Below are positions 27,404 through 36,224 of a stretch of 64,000 bases of DNA, in pieces. The DNA is from Vibrio xiamenensis (GTDB lineage Bacteria; Pseudomonadota; Gammaproteobacteria; Enterobacterales; Vibrionaceae). Both the position numbers and the translations under genes were made by a program. Location of the stretch: positions 62,001 through 126,000 of the forward strand of contig NZ_FNDD01000012.1 in the NCBI RefSeq assembly GCF_900100015.1, in the 5' to 3' direction. The notes below the pieces were generated by a model. It searched no databases. It saw nothing but the letters and a program-made list of their open reading frames with translations, and was not told the DNA's origin. How positions within the stretch are numbered: the stretch's first letter is position 1; the number at the start of each line of letters is the position of its first letter.

Positions 27404-28741
27404 ATGGGTACTCAATTCCGGATGGATTCTGTCCCGGGTTCACTTATCGTCGTCGGTGGCACTTATGAACCTTGGCTTTCGGTTTTAGAGCAAGTCGGTT
27501 GGCGTTGCACCCAGTGTGCGGATTTACGTAAAGCAGATGCATTGTTTACAGAAACAGGTCCTTGCATCGGCATTGTTGATCTTAGCCACGATGAGTTCAG
27601 TCTTAATGGTATTGCGAACCTTGTGAGTAATCACAAGCAAGTTCGTTGGTTGGCGTTTATTCGTGAGTCACAGTTGAGCTCAGACACCATCTGCCAGTTC
27701 ATCGTGAACTTCTGTATCGACTTCTTTACTGCGCCGATCCCAGATGCGCAATTGCTTAGCACCATTGGTCACCAATTGGGTATGCTCAAGCTTGAGAAGA
27801 AAGTATGGCCACACTACGGTAACAACAACGACATGGGCTTAATCGGCGATTCTATTCCGATGAAACGCCTTCGCGATCAAATTAAACGTATCGGTCCAAC
27901 CGACGTGAGTATTTTGATTTATGGCGAAAGCGGTACCGGTAAAGAAACCGTTGCTCGCGCAGTACACAAAACTTCCGCTCGTGCGCAGAAAGAGTTTATC
28001 TCAGTCAACTGCCGTGCGATGTCAGAACGTCGCCTTGAGTGCGACCTATTTGGTATTAATCGCGAAGATGAAGCACAAATCTCAATGCTAGAACGTGCAG
28101 ACGGTGGCACAGTGCTTCTCAATGACATTCTAACCCTACCGAAGTCGCAACAGCTTAACTTACTACGTTTCCTTCAAGAGGGCACCGTAGAGACCTCTAG
28201 CGGGCGTAAAGAGGTTGACGTACGAATTCTGGCGGCGAACTCGGCGGATATCGAAAAAGCATTGATTGACGGTGATTTCAACGAAGAGCTTTATCACTAC
28301 ATCAACGTATTGAGAATTAACGTACCTAGCCTTAAAGAGCGTGCAGGTGATATTGCGATTCTGGCGCGTCACTTCCTGCAAGAGTACTCAAAAGAGTTCA
28401 ATGCCCAAGCGCGCAGCTTCACCGAAGATGCAGTACGTGCGCTGACTCGCTACCATTGGCCAGGTAACGTTCGCGAGCTGATGAACCAAATTAAACGTGT
28501 GGTTCTGATGTCGGAAACCGTCATGCTGGATGAGCCTCATCTTGACCTGCCAAAACGCAGTGATGGTAAACGTAGCTTGAAGAGCATTCGTGAGCGTAGC
28601 GAACGTGATGCTCTGCTATTGGTGCTTGAATCGCACGCAGGACAAGTGTCGATGGCGGCCAAAGAATTGGGTGTGTCACGTGCAACCATGTATCGTTTGT
28701 TAAACAAACACAACCTAATATCTTCAGATAGCACAATGTAG
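27404..28741 (+). CDS. vpsR: biofilm master regulator VpsR
   Basis: 445 residues, recognised as VpsR, the activator of Vibrio polysaccharide and biofilm genes. The receiver-like domain (about 12-125) keeps Asp59 at the phosphorylation position. The AAA+ domain (about 145-370) has Walker A GESGTGKE at 174-181, but LLND replaces the usual LFLDE of Walker B. The GAFTGA loop that contacts sigma54 is missing between CDLFG and the DGG segment. The Fis-type HTH (AAKELGVSRATMYRLL) ends the protein. V. cholerae VpsR works with sigma70 and binds cyclic di-GMP, consistent with these losses. An AAGGA ribosome site precedes the ATG. The gene is transcribed alone between two terminators. Confidence 0.97.
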   Translation: MGTQFRMDSVPGSLIVVGGTYEPWLSVLEQVGWRCTQCADLRKADALFTETGPCIGIVDLSHDEFSLNGIANLVSNHKQVRWLAFIRESQLSSDTICQFIVNFCIDFFTAPIPDAQLLSTIGHQLGMLKLEKKVWPHYGNNNDMGLIGDSIPMKRLRDQIKRIGPTDVSILIYGESGTGKETVARAVHKTSARAQKEFISVNCRAMSERRLECDLFGINREDEAQISMLERADGGTVLLNDILTLPKSQQLNLLRFLQEGTVETSSGRKEVDVRILAANSADIEKALIDGDFNEELYHYINVLRINVPSLKERAGDIAILARHFLQEYSKEFNAQARSFTEDAVRALTRYHWPGNVRELMNQIKRVVLMSETVMLDEPHLDLPKRSDGKRSLKSIRERSERDALLLVLESHAGQVSMAAKELGVSRATMYRLLNKHNLISSDSTM

Positions 28742-28761
28742 TGCTTATAAATGAATGACTT

Positions 28762-28794
28762 AAAGCCATACTTATTGAAGTGTGGCTTTTTTTT
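28762..28794 (+). terminator. rho-independent terminator after vpsR
   Basis: A 12-bp stem with one wobble (28762-28773/28778-28789), loop ATTG and a long T-run. Confidence 0.88.
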
Positions 28795-28912
28795 GCACCA
28801 AATAAAATGCCAAGGAATAAGATATTCTTAAGTGAAATATATCGATTAATTACTATCAAGTTCGGTGATTTTAGCGCAAAAACGTTTTTTTCACTGGGTG
28901 GGAAATATTTGA

Positions 28913-28940
28913 TTGAATAATCATCTTATTCGCATACTAT
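28913..28940 (+). promoter_or_regulatory. candidate promoter of the small ORF / DUF1127 transcript
   Basis: TTGAAT (28913-28918), 16 bp, TACTAT (28935-28940). A hairpin ATGAGC/GCTCAT (28947-28963) would lie near the 5' end of the transcript. Confidence 0.4.
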
Positions 28941-29007
28941 TTAACCATGAGCTCAGGGCTCATATCACATCTAAGTTTTGGACTAATTAATTGCTAGGAG
29001 GCGCAAC

Positions 29008-29142
29008 ATGAAACAACAACACGTTATTCATCACGTTTGCGCTTCGGTATTGGTCTTTGCTCTCGCAAAGGGCAATGATTTTATGCGCACCCAAGATCTG
29101 CGAATTTCGCGAGATCGCCGCGCGGATAAACCCGCAGATTAG
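29008..29142 (+). CDS. 44-residue hypothetical peptide
   Basis: A short ORF with an unusually good ribosome site, AGGAGG at 28996-29001, six bases before the ATG. The peptide starts MKQQHVIHHVCASVLVFALA, one short hydrophobic stretch, and continues with a very basic and charged tail (RISRDRRADKPAD). It lies 118 bp before a DUF1127 gene on the same strand with no terminator between, so the two may share a transcript. The tail resembles the charged ends of DUF1127-type proteins, but I do not recognise a family. Expression is supported by the ribosome site only. Confidence 0.55.
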   Translation: MKQQHVIHHVCASVLVFALAKGNDFMRTQDLRISRDRRADKPAD

Positions 29143-29259
29143 TTAGTCCGTAACCTCTAAAGGCTGCGGAAGATGGCAGCCATGTATAGAGCGTTATTCC
29201 ACACCCTTTTTGTCTCTGACTGTCATTTTCCCAGTAAATTTTTTATCTGGAGAAAACCA

Positions 29260-29511
29260 ATGAGTCATTCAATTTATTTAAAACTTGCCACTCTATTCGT
29301 GGTGGCGGATCTCAAACGTGAAGAGCGTATTTGGAAGCGAAAAGTACGTCGCAGTGCGCATGATTTGCCATGGACAAATCAACATTTGCTACGCGATATC
29401 GGTTTAGACAGCGATGGTCGCCCGGTCGGATTTTCACAACCTGACACTGTCATCGCTAAACGTCGTGTTCATCATCTGCGTCGAATATTAAGTGCGCGAA
29501 TACCGACGTAA
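29260..29511 (+). CDS. DUF1127 domain-containing small protein
   Basis: 83 residues from ATG 29260 (GGAG at 29249-29252), preferred over a longer frame that starts at 29173 without a ribosome site. The core DLPWTNQHLLRDIGLDSDGR (about 39-58) is the DUF1127 signature: a helical, Arg-rich small protein. The whole protein is very basic (many Arg/Lys, ending RRILSARIPT). Characterised alphaproteobacterial members affect RNA turnover and nutrient responses; in Vibrio the role is unknown. It is followed by a strong GNRA hairpin. Confidence 0.85.
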   Translation: MSHSIYLKLATLFVVADLKREERIWKRKVRRSAHDLPWTNQHLLRDIGLDSDGRPVGFSQPDTVIAKRRVHHLRRILSARIPT

Positions 29512-29517
29512 TAGTAA

Positions 29518-29541
29518 AGGGGTAGGCGAAAGCCTACCCCT
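29518..29541. terminator. GAAA-tetraloop hairpin between DUF1127 gene and tas
   Basis: AGGGGTAGGC/GCCTACCCCT, 10 bp perfect, loop GAAA. No T-run follows, so it may be an mRNA end-stabiliser or a weak bidirectional terminator. Confidence 0.6.
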
Positions 29542-29568
29542 GTAATTCGTAATACGCCCCGGTATTTA

Positions 29569-30603
29569 TTAAGGGCAAGGGTTTGAGTAAACCGTGCTGA
29601 TTTGTTGAATTTTAGTCAGCAATTCGTCACTTAGCGTGACATCCAAACTATCAATATTGGCTTTGAGTTGTTCCATGGTCGTCGCACCGAGAATCGTTGA
29701 AGCTACGAAAGGACGCTGATTGACAAACGCAAGAGCCATTTGCGCTGGATCGAGTCCAAACTCGTTAGCCAAATCGACATACGCTTGTGAGGCAGCAACA
29801 CCTTGCGGTTTAGAGTAGCGTTGAAAACGTTCAAACAGAGTCAAGCGTGCACCGGCAGGTCGCGCGCCATTAGCGTATTTTCCAGTCAGCATTCCCATCG
29901 CGAGCGGCGAGTAGGCGAGCAGTTGGACACCCTCAAAGTGGCTGATTTCCGACAGACCAACTTCAAAACTGCGGTTGACCAAACTGTACGGGTTTTGAAT
30001 TGAGACGATACGTGGCAAATCGTGTTTTTCTGCCAAACGCAGTAGCGTCATTACTCCCCAAGGGGTTTCATTTGAGACGCCGATATAGCGAATTTTGCCG
30101 GCTTTGACTAACTCTCCCAACGCTTCCAGAGATTCAATTAAAGTGACCTCTTCTTTGCCTTCTGGCATCGGGTAATTGAGTTGACCAAAGGTGTTGGTTT
30201 GACGCTGCGGCCAATGCAATTGGTACAAGTCGACGTAATCGGTTTTGAGCCGCGTTAAGCTGTCGTCAATCGCTTGATGGATATTGCGGCGATCGAGACA
30301 CAAGTTATCGCGAATATACGGTACGCTACGTGGGCCGGACACCTTGGTCGCCAACACCACTTTTTCACGCTTGCCGCTTTTTTCTAGCCAGTTACCGATA
30401 TATTGCTCTGTCAGTCCTTGGCTTTGCGCATTCGGTGGTACTGGGTACATTTCAGCGGTGTCGATAAAGTTGATTCCACGCTCAAGCGCGTAGTCAAGCT
30501 GTTGAAAGGCATCGGCTTGAGTGTTTTGCTCGCCGAATGTCATGGTACCCAAACACAGCTTACTAATTTCTAACGTTGAATGAGGCAGCTTAGTGGTTTG
30601 CAT
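29569..30603 (-). CDS. tas: NADP(H)-dependent aldo-keto reductase Tas
   Basis: 344 residues from ATG 30603 (AAGGAAG before it); an in-frame start 27 codons earlier would give an unlikely extension. It is an aldo-keto reductase barrel closely like E. coli Tas: LGTMTFGEQN, AEMYPVPP, DLYQLHWPQR, and the NADPH-site ending ATTMEQLKANIDSL. E. coli tas lies two genes from mutH, and here it is also close to mutH. The natural substrate is unclear. Confidence 0.93.
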   Translation of the reverse strand: MQTTKLPHSTLEISKLCLGTMTFGEQNTQADAFQQLDYALERGINFIDTAEMYPVPPNAQSQGLTEQYIGNWLEKSGKREKVVLATKVSGPRSVPYIRDNLCLDRRNIHQAIDDSLTRLKTDYVDLYQLHWPQRQTNTFGQLNYPMPEGKEEVTLIESLEALGELVKAGKIRYIGVSNETPWGVMTLLRLAEKHDLPRIVSIQNPYSLVNRSFEVGLSEISHFEGVQLLAYSPLAMGMLTGKYANGARPAGARLTLFERFQRYSKPQGVAASQAYVDLANEFGLDPAQMALAFVNQRPFVASTILGATTMEQLKANIDSLDVTLSDELLTKIQQISTVYSNPCP

Positions 30604-30733
30604 GTCACTTCCTTGATCAATGTGAGTTCTTTTGATCCCCACTATATGTGAAATTTCAGTAAGATGGAAAGCGGCATTCAGCACAAATTCGCATTTATTA
30701 TCAGCTTAGCTACACTTTGGGTGGAGGTGAGTT

Positions 30734-31042
30734 ATGCACAAATACCAATTGACTAAGTGGCTCCACGGAGAGCACAAGGATCGTCATCAGTCGCCAAAAG
30801 TGTATCTTATTGGGTGCTCTGATCTTTCGCAGTATCTGTTGGCCGTTGAGTACAAGCAGCGGCTTGAGCCTATCAAACAAGGATCGCGTATGGTGAAATA
30901 CCCTTCGCTCACTCGAGCTAAGCAGGCGCTAAGCCAAATGGGCGTCGAGCGCGCTTACCTGCGTTTACATAATGCGTATGATGAATGTGGCGCAGGGCAG
31001 GGCAATCGGTATTGTGAAATGGCTTTGGCGCTCAGCGATTAA
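30734..31042 (+). CDS. DUF6482-like small cytoplasmic protein
   Basis: 102 residues, no signal peptide or membrane helix. The pattern YLIGCSDLSQYLLAVEY, then a basic stretch and FPSLTRAKQAL-like YPSLTRAKQALSQMG, matches my memory of the DUF6482 family found in Vibrio and relatives. Function unknown. It lies between divergent tas and converging mutH (17 bp to the mutH stop). Four cysteines in 102 residues are worth noting. Confidence 0.75.
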   Translation: MHKYQLTKWLHGEHKDRHQSPKVYLIGCSDLSQYLLAVEYKQRLEPIKQGSRMVKYPSLTRAKQALSQMGVERAYLRLHNAYDECGAGQGNRYCEMALALSD

Positions 31043-31059
31043 TTTCGTGCTGCATGAAT

Positions 31060-31740
31060 TTAGTTCCCTGCCGCATGAATATAGTGGTTTTGCAGAATTT
31101 GATCCGTGAATTGGGTTCTGAGATAAAACCCGCGCGGTCGAGTCTTAATGATTCGGCCGCTTGAGCCATACGCATCAGTCAGCGCTCTGCCATTCGCGGC
31201 TTTAGGCCGCAATTGCAGCACTTCACCATGTTTGGCGGTGATCTGTTCGACTTCGCCTAACACGATCATTTCCATTAATTCTTCCCAATCGGATTTCAAT
31301 TGCTGCTCCTGCTCGGCGCTTGGCGACCAAATCAGCGGCGAGCCGACACGTCTTTCAGCCAGTGGAATTTCACGCTCACCTTCCACCGGCACCCACAAAA
31401 TTCGCGACAATTTATTGCGTACGTGGCTGGTTTCCCAGGTGAGTCCGTGTACCCCCACTAAAGGGGCGACGCACACAAAGGTCGTTTCCAGCGGTTTACC
31501 TGAATAGCTGATGGGTATGCTTTTTAGTTCAATGCCCAGCTTTTCAAAATCTTGCGTAGGTTTACTACCAGCGGTCGCGCCTAAGTGCCACTCTAGCAAT
31601 TGCCCGACCCAACCTTTGTCGCGTTTTAAGTCGGGCGGCACCGGCATGTTGGCTTCATCAGCCAGTTGCTCAAAGGTGATGCCAGCAATGGCAAAGGCAC
31701 GATCTAATAGCTCTTGTTCGGTCTTGGGTTCTGATTTCAT
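31060..31740 (-). CDS. mutH: DNA mismatch repair endonuclease MutH
   Basis: 226 residues. MutH nicks the unmethylated strand at hemimethylated GATC when activated by MutS-MutL. The catalytic motif [11 protein letters not shown] (about 72-82) supplies the Asp, Glu and Lys of the restriction-type site. Its presence implies Dam methylation in this organism. It is transcribed divergently from rppH across 625 bp that are rich in GATC and DnaA boxes. Confidence 0.97.
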   Translation of the reverse strand: MKSEPKTEQELLDRAFAIAGITFEQLADEANMPVPPDLKRDKGWVGQLLEWHLGATAGSKPTQDFEKLGIELKSIPISYSGKPLETTFVCVAPLVGVHGLTWETSHVRNKLSRILWVPVEGEREIPLAERRVGSPLIWSPSAEQEQQLKSDWEELMEMIVLGEVEQITAKHGEVLQLRPKAANGRALTDAYGSSGRIIKTRPRGFYLRTQFTDQILQNHYIHAAGN

Positions 31741-32365
31741 GTGTGGGGTGTTTTGACAAAAAATGCATTGTAACAGAATCGGTTTTTGGCATAACAGTGC
31801 GACGTGAATAAATAACGATCAATACGCACAAAAGATCAACACTTAACCGGTTATCCACAGGTGACGGGGGCTAGAGTCGATAAATTGAGAATGCTGGATC
31901 AATTAACAGGGGTTAATTGGGATTAAATTGCTTGATATTTCAAAGAATATCCAAAAATGCCATGTTGGAGTGTGGATAAAAGTCATGGTGGTGGATCTTT
32001 AACCGATCTGTTGTGTATAGGATCAAGCGATGGGTTGATAATGAGAGATTGATTTAAAAAAATAAATAACTTTATGTTTTTAATAGAAAATGGTCGTCTA
32101 TGTATTTGGCTATCATTTTGGTAAATAATTCAATCTAAAGTATAAGATCGCTTTTACGCGAATTTTTCACATAGTTATACACAGAAAAGGTGAATAAATG
32201 TGGGTTATTAGCGCTTCCGGTGTTGATAACCTCAAATAAGATTAAAAGTTATCCAGACTATGTCGATGACATCATAAATTAAGCCGGAATAACGCTAGGA
32301 AGTTTGCTCCGGCTGGGGATATGTGGAAAAATCACAGCTATTAAGATTTTATTAGAGGTTGGCCA
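31741..32365. promoter_or_regulatory. mutH-rppH intergenic region with DnaA-box and GATC cluster (DARS2-like candidate)
   Basis: No gene is seen in 625 bp. DnaA-box-like sites: TTATCCACA 31851-31859 (+, perfect); TGTGGATAA 31971-31979 (-, perfect); TTATACACA 32175-32183 (+, fits TTATNCACA). One-mismatch sites are 32012-32020 (-), 32249-32257 (+) and 32322-32330 (-). Seven GATC sites fall at 31817, 31834, 31897, 31994, 32005, 32021 and 32146; four continue as GATCAA in the same orientation. AT-rich stretches (32050-32100) lie between. A hairpin AGCCGGA/TCCGGCT (32282-32314) lies in the rppH leader. As I recall, E. coli DARS2, which reactivates ADP-DnaA, lies beside mutH in the same gap. Confidence 0.6.
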
Positions 32366-32884
32366 GTGATAGATGGCGATGGTTACCGCTTAAATGTGGG
32401 AATTGTGATTTGTAACAACCATGGTCAGGTCTTCTGGGCAAAACGATACGGACAACACTCATGGCAGTTTCCTCAAGGGGGAATTGATGATGGTGAAACT
32501 CCTGAACAAGCAATGTTCCGCGAGTTGTATGAAGAGGTTGGTCTTACAAAAAAAGACGTAAAGATCGTCGCTTCGAGCCGACATTGGTTGAGGTATAAAT
32601 TACCAAAACGTTTGGTTCGTTGGGATTCAAAACCGGTCTGTATTGGCCAAAAACAGAAATGGTTTCTGCTGCGTTTGGATTGTGATGAGTCACGAATCAA
32701 TATGCAAAGTGGAAACTCTCCTGAATTTGATGGTTGGCGTTGGGTCAGTTATTGGTATCCAGTGCGACAAGTCGTTTCTTTCAAGCGCGATGTATATCGC
32801 CGTGCGATGAAAGAGTTTGCATCAATGGCAATGCCGTTTAAAGAACGTAAAACCAAAGGCAAACGGAAAAATCGAAGAGGATAG
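32366..32884 (+). CDS. rppH: RNA pyrophosphohydrolase
   Basis: 172 residues with a GTG start behind AGAGG. Nudix box at about 38-60: [20 protein letters not shown] and the following VGL. RppH removes pyrophosphate from the 5' end of mRNA and so opens the RNase E decay path. The C-terminal tail is Lys/Arg-rich. Two bases separate it from ptsP, the conserved rppH-ptsP operon. Confidence 0.97.
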   Translation: MIDGDGYRLNVGIVICNNHGQVFWAKRYGQHSWQFPQGGIDDGETPEQAMFRELYEEVGLTKKDVKIVASSRHWLRYKLPKRLVRWDSKPVCIGQKQKWFLLRLDCDESRINMQSGNSPEFDGWRWVSYWYPVRQVVSFKRDVYRRAMKEFASMAMPFKERKTKGKRKNRRG

Positions 32885-32886
32885 AC

Positions 32887-35133
32887 ATGCTTTCTCAGCT
32901 GAGAGATATCGTAGAGCAGGTTTCAAAAGTCGAAGACGTCCACCAGGCGTTGGAAATTTTTGTTCAGCAAACCTGTTTAGCGATGCACACGGATTGTTGC
33001 ACTGTCTATCTTGCTAATGAACAAATGCATCGTCTTGAATTGATGGCAACCCAAGGCCTGAAATTTGAAGGCGATGAAATTCACATCGACTTTAACGAAG
33101 GTTTGGTCGGCTTAGTCAAGCGAACGGCTGAACTGCTAAACCTTGCTGAAGCGTCAAAACACCCCAATTTTAAATACTTTTCTGAACTCGGCGAAGAGAT
33201 CTATCAAAGCTTTCTTGGTACGCCAATTATTCATCGTAAACAAGTGCTTGGTGTGCTGGTGGTACAGCAAAAAACACCGCGTCAATTCGATGAAATGGAA
33301 GAGTCTTTTCTCGTTACGCTAGCCGCGCAGTTGGCGGTGATTGTGGCGCATGCTCAAACGCAAGGTGCTTGGCGACTAGAGAAAAAACAGCAAGAAATTG
33401 TCGGGATTCCGGCATCAACTGGTATCGCGATTGGTGAGCTGTGGTGGGATGATAGTCAACCTAAGTTGGCCAATGTTTATCCCGCTTCGACATTAGATGT
33501 CGATAAAGAACAAGAGTGGCTACTGCTTTCGATTGAAGCGGCGCTAGGCGACTTTCGACGTATGCGTAAGAAGCTCGACAGCGAAATTCATAAAGACACA
33601 CTGGCTATCTTTGACCTTTTTACCCACTTGCTCAATGATCCGATGCTGAGAAAAGATCTCAAAGCGCAGATTCAAAAAGGGGATCGCGCTGACTGGGCAC
33701 TCAGACAAGTGGTTGAGGCTTACTCCAACCGTTTTGCCAAAATGTCAGATGTGTATTTGCGTGAGCGTGCGCAAGACATTCGCGAGCTCGGGCAACGCCT
33801 GCTGTACTTTCTCTACAATACCGAAAACGAAGAGCGCAGTTTTGAAAACCCAGTGATCTTAGTGGTGCAAGAGCTTACTGCCTCGCTGCTTGCCTCTGTG
33901 CCTAAAGATAAGTTATTGGCGGTCGTTTCGCTTGAAGGTGCCGCCAATTCCCATGCGGCGATTTTAGCTAGAGCTCTTGGTGTACCGGCGGTTATGGGCG
34001 TCAACATGAACCTCAAAACTGTTAACGGTCGCAAAGGCATCGTCGATGGTTATAGTGGTAAAGTTTTCGTCGCGCCAAATAAGCAATTGTTGCGCGTTTA
34101 TAAGTCGCTGCATAACGAAGAGCGCCAATTGGCGAGCTTGGTCAATGAACGAATTGAAGAGCCAGCGGCGACGCACGATGGTCAACGGATTGAAGTGCTG
34201 CTCAACTCCGGGCTTAGTGCGGATGCCAATATTGCGATTAACCAAGGCGTCGATGGCGTAGGACTTTATCGCACCGAAATTTCGTTCTTATTACAGCATC
34301 GTTTCCCATCAGAAGAAGAGCAGACTCAGCAATATCAAAGCGTATTACGTAGCTATCCAGATAAGAAAGTCGTCATGCGTACTCTGGATGTTGGCGGCGA
34401 TAAAGCGCTGCCTTATTTGCCGATTGAAGAAGATAATCCATTTTTGGGTTGGCGCGGCATTCGCTTTACTCTCGATCACCCAGACATCTTTTTAATGCAA
34501 ATTCGCGCCATGATGCGCGCCAGTGCCGAGTATCAAAACCTCAATATTTTGTTGCCTATGGTATCTGGTGCCCAAGAGCTCGATGATGCATTAGCGATCA
34601 TTGATCGCGCTTATCAAGAGATCTCCAAACTTGATCAGCGCGTCAAAATGCCGCAGATCGGTGTGATGGTCGAAGTGCCTTCGATGTTGTATTTGTTACC
34701 GCTTATCGCCGATAAGATCGATTTCGTCTCGGTGGGTACCAATGACCTTACCCAGTATTTGCTGGCGGTTGACCGTAATAATGCTCGCGTGGCGGGCGTT
34801 TATGAAAGCGTGCACCCCGCTGTGGTGATGGCGCTGAAACACATTCAAACCACTTGCCAAACGCTGAATCTACCAGTGTGTGTCTGCGGTGAGCTCGCAG
34901 GCGACCCAATTGGCGCTTTGTTATTGGTAGGATTGGGCTATCGAACCCTCAGTATGAACACATCAAACGTCGCTAAAGTGAAATACCTACTTCGTAACAG
35001 CGACATGGCTGAATTGGAAGCATTAGCGCAGCAAGCATTAAAGCACCCCTACGGTAAAAATATTTATGCTATGATGCAGGCCTTTTTTGAAGATAAAGGT
35101 TTTGCCGGATTTATTCGCGCGGGCAAGAAATAG
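32887..35133 (+). CDS. ptsP: phosphoenolpyruvate phosphotransferase EI-Ntr
   Basis: 748 residues. An N-terminal GAF domain (about 15-160) is followed by EI-type domains. The active-site His356 lies in GAANSHAAILARALGVP. The PEP-binding barrel has RTEISFLLQHRFPSEEEQ and VGTNDLTQYLLAVDR. It starts the nitrogen PTS chain (EI-Ntr to NPr to EIIA-Ntr), which senses glutamine through the GAF domain in other bacteria. Translationally coupled to rppH. Confidence 0.97.
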   Translation: MLSQLRDIVEQVSKVEDVHQALEIFVQQTCLAMHTDCCTVYLANEQMHRLELMATQGLKFEGDEIHIDFNEGLVGLVKRTAELLNLAEASKHPNFKYFSELGEEIYQSFLGTPIIHRKQVLGVLVVQQKTPRQFDEMEESFLVTLAAQLAVIVAHAQTQGAWRLEKKQQEIVGIPASTGIAIGELWWDDSQPKLANVYPASTLDVDKEQEWLLLSIEAALGDFRRMRKKLDSEIHKDTLAIFDLFTHLLNDPMLRKDLKAQIQKGDRADWALRQVVEAYSNRFAKMSDVYLRERAQDIRELGQRLLYFLYNTENEERSFENPVILVVQELTASLLASVPKDKLLAVVSLEGAANSHAAILARALGVPAVMGVNMNLKTVNGRKGIVDGYSGKVFVAPNKQLLRVYKSLHNEERQLASLVNERIEEPAATHDGQRIEVLLNSGLSADANIAINQGVDGVGLYRTEISFLLQHRFPSEEEQTQQYQSVLRSYPDKKVVMRTLDVGGDKALPYLPIEEDNPFLGWRGIRFTLDHPDIFLMQIRAMMRASAEYQNLNILLPMVSGAQELDDALAIIDRAYQEISKLDQRVKMPQIGVMVEVPSMLYLLPLIADKIDFVSVGTNDLTQYLLAVDRNNARVAGVYESVHPAVVMALKHIQTTCQTLNLPVCVCGELAGDPIGALLLVGLGYRTLSMNTSNVAKVKYLLRNSDMAELEALAQQALKHPYGKNIYAMMQAFFEDKGFAGFIRAGKK

Positions 35134-35234
35134 CGATTCAAATAAAAGCTGGCGACGAGTTTGCTTCGACGCCTTGTCTTGGTGTTTGCTGGCTTGAACT
35201 TTTATCTAGTGCGAAATAAGCGCGAATGCTTGCT

Positions 35235-35288
35235 TTGGCCATTTTCACTTAGCTTCTTGACTCGGTCTTCACGAGTGAGCTAATGGCC
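35235..35288 (+). promoter_or_regulatory. extended imperfect hairpin in the ptsP-lgt gap
   Basis: Three nested pairings: TGGCCA (35235-35240) with TGGCCA (35283-35288), TTAGCT (35248-35253) with AGCTAA (35277-35282), and ACTCG (35259-35263) with CGAGT (35271-35275). No T-run follows. It lies about 100 bp before lgt and could fold in its leader RNA. Confidence 0.45.
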
Positions 35289-35384
35289 ACGGAAAAGCGG
35301 TGACGAGTTTTTCTGCTGATGGCTGGAACTAAGCGAGCACAACGTCATCTTATAATCTAAATCAATAAATTAAGAGTAGTTTTT

Positions 35385-36215
35385 ATGTCTCAGGGATATA
35401 TGGAATTTCCAAATATCGACCCAGTTTTAGTCTCGATTGGTCCGCTTTCGATTCGTTGGTACGGCTTAATGTATCTGGTTGGATTTGCCTTTGCTATGTG
35501 GCTTGCAAATCGCCGCGCTGATAAAGCGGGCAGTGGCTGGAATCGTGAGCAAGTGTCGGATCTACTGTTTGCCTGCTTCCTTGGGGTTGTGATTGGTGGT
35601 CGCATCGGTTACGTGCTGTTTTACAATTTCGGTCTATTCCTTGACGACCCATTGTATTTGTTCAAAGTGTGGACCGGTGGTATGTCATTCCACGGCGGCT
35701 TGCTTGGGGTAATTACCGCCATGATTTGGTACGCGCATAAGAATGGTCGCACCTTCTTTGGCGTCGCCGATTTTATCGCACCTTTGGTTCCGTTTGGTCT
35801 TGGTATGGGCCGACTCGGTAACTTTATGAACGGTGAACTGTGGGGACGTGTAACCGATGTACCATGGGCGATGATTTTCCCAAGCGGTGGCCCACTGCCT
35901 CGCCACCCATCTCAGCTCTATGAGTTCTTCCTTGAAGGTGTGGTACTGTTCCTCATTCTTAACCTGTTCATTCGTAAGCCGCGCCCACTTGGTGCTGTCT
36001 CAGGTCTATTTTTAATGGGTTACGGCATTTTCCGCTTTATAGTTGAGTATTTCCGCGAACCCGACGCACAATTGGGTCTATTTGGTGGTTTCATTTCGAT
36101 GGGACAAATTTTATCAACGCCAATGATCTTCCTCGGTATTGCGATGATGGTATGGGCCTACCGTCGTGGTCTGTACCAAGATGTGGCAGTAAAAAACAGC
36201 AAAAAAGTTAATTAA
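35385..36215 (+). CDS. lgt: prolipoprotein diacylglyceryl transferase
   Basis: 276 residues, about seven membrane segments. The Lgt signature [16 protein letters not shown] lies near residues 138-153; FHGGLLG near 103-109 is the second conserved site. Lgt adds diacylglycerol to the lipobox cysteine of prolipoproteins in the inner membrane. lspA, the next step, is also in this window. thyA follows after 9 bp (conserved lgt-thyA operon). Confidence 0.97.
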   Translation: MSQGYMEFPNIDPVLVSIGPLSIRWYGLMYLVGFAFAMWLANRRADKAGSGWNREQVSDLLFACFLGVVIGGRIGYVLFYNFGLFLDDPLYLFKVWTGGMSFHGGLLGVITAMIWYAHKNGRTFFGVADFIAPLVPFGLGMGRLGNFMNGELWGRVTDVPWAMIFPSGGPLPRHPSQLYEFFLEGVVLFLILNLFIRKPRPLGAVSGLFLMGYGIFRFIVEYFREPDAQLGLFGGFISMGQILSTPMIFLGIAMMVWAYRRGLYQDVAVKNSKKVN

Positions 36216-36224
36216 GGTTTTGAT

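Noticed and set aside
31741..32365. crtS-type site for second-chromosome replication
   Set aside because: As I recall, crtS lies elsewhere on the large chromosome in V. cholerae, and the DnaA boxes here fit a DARS-type locus better.
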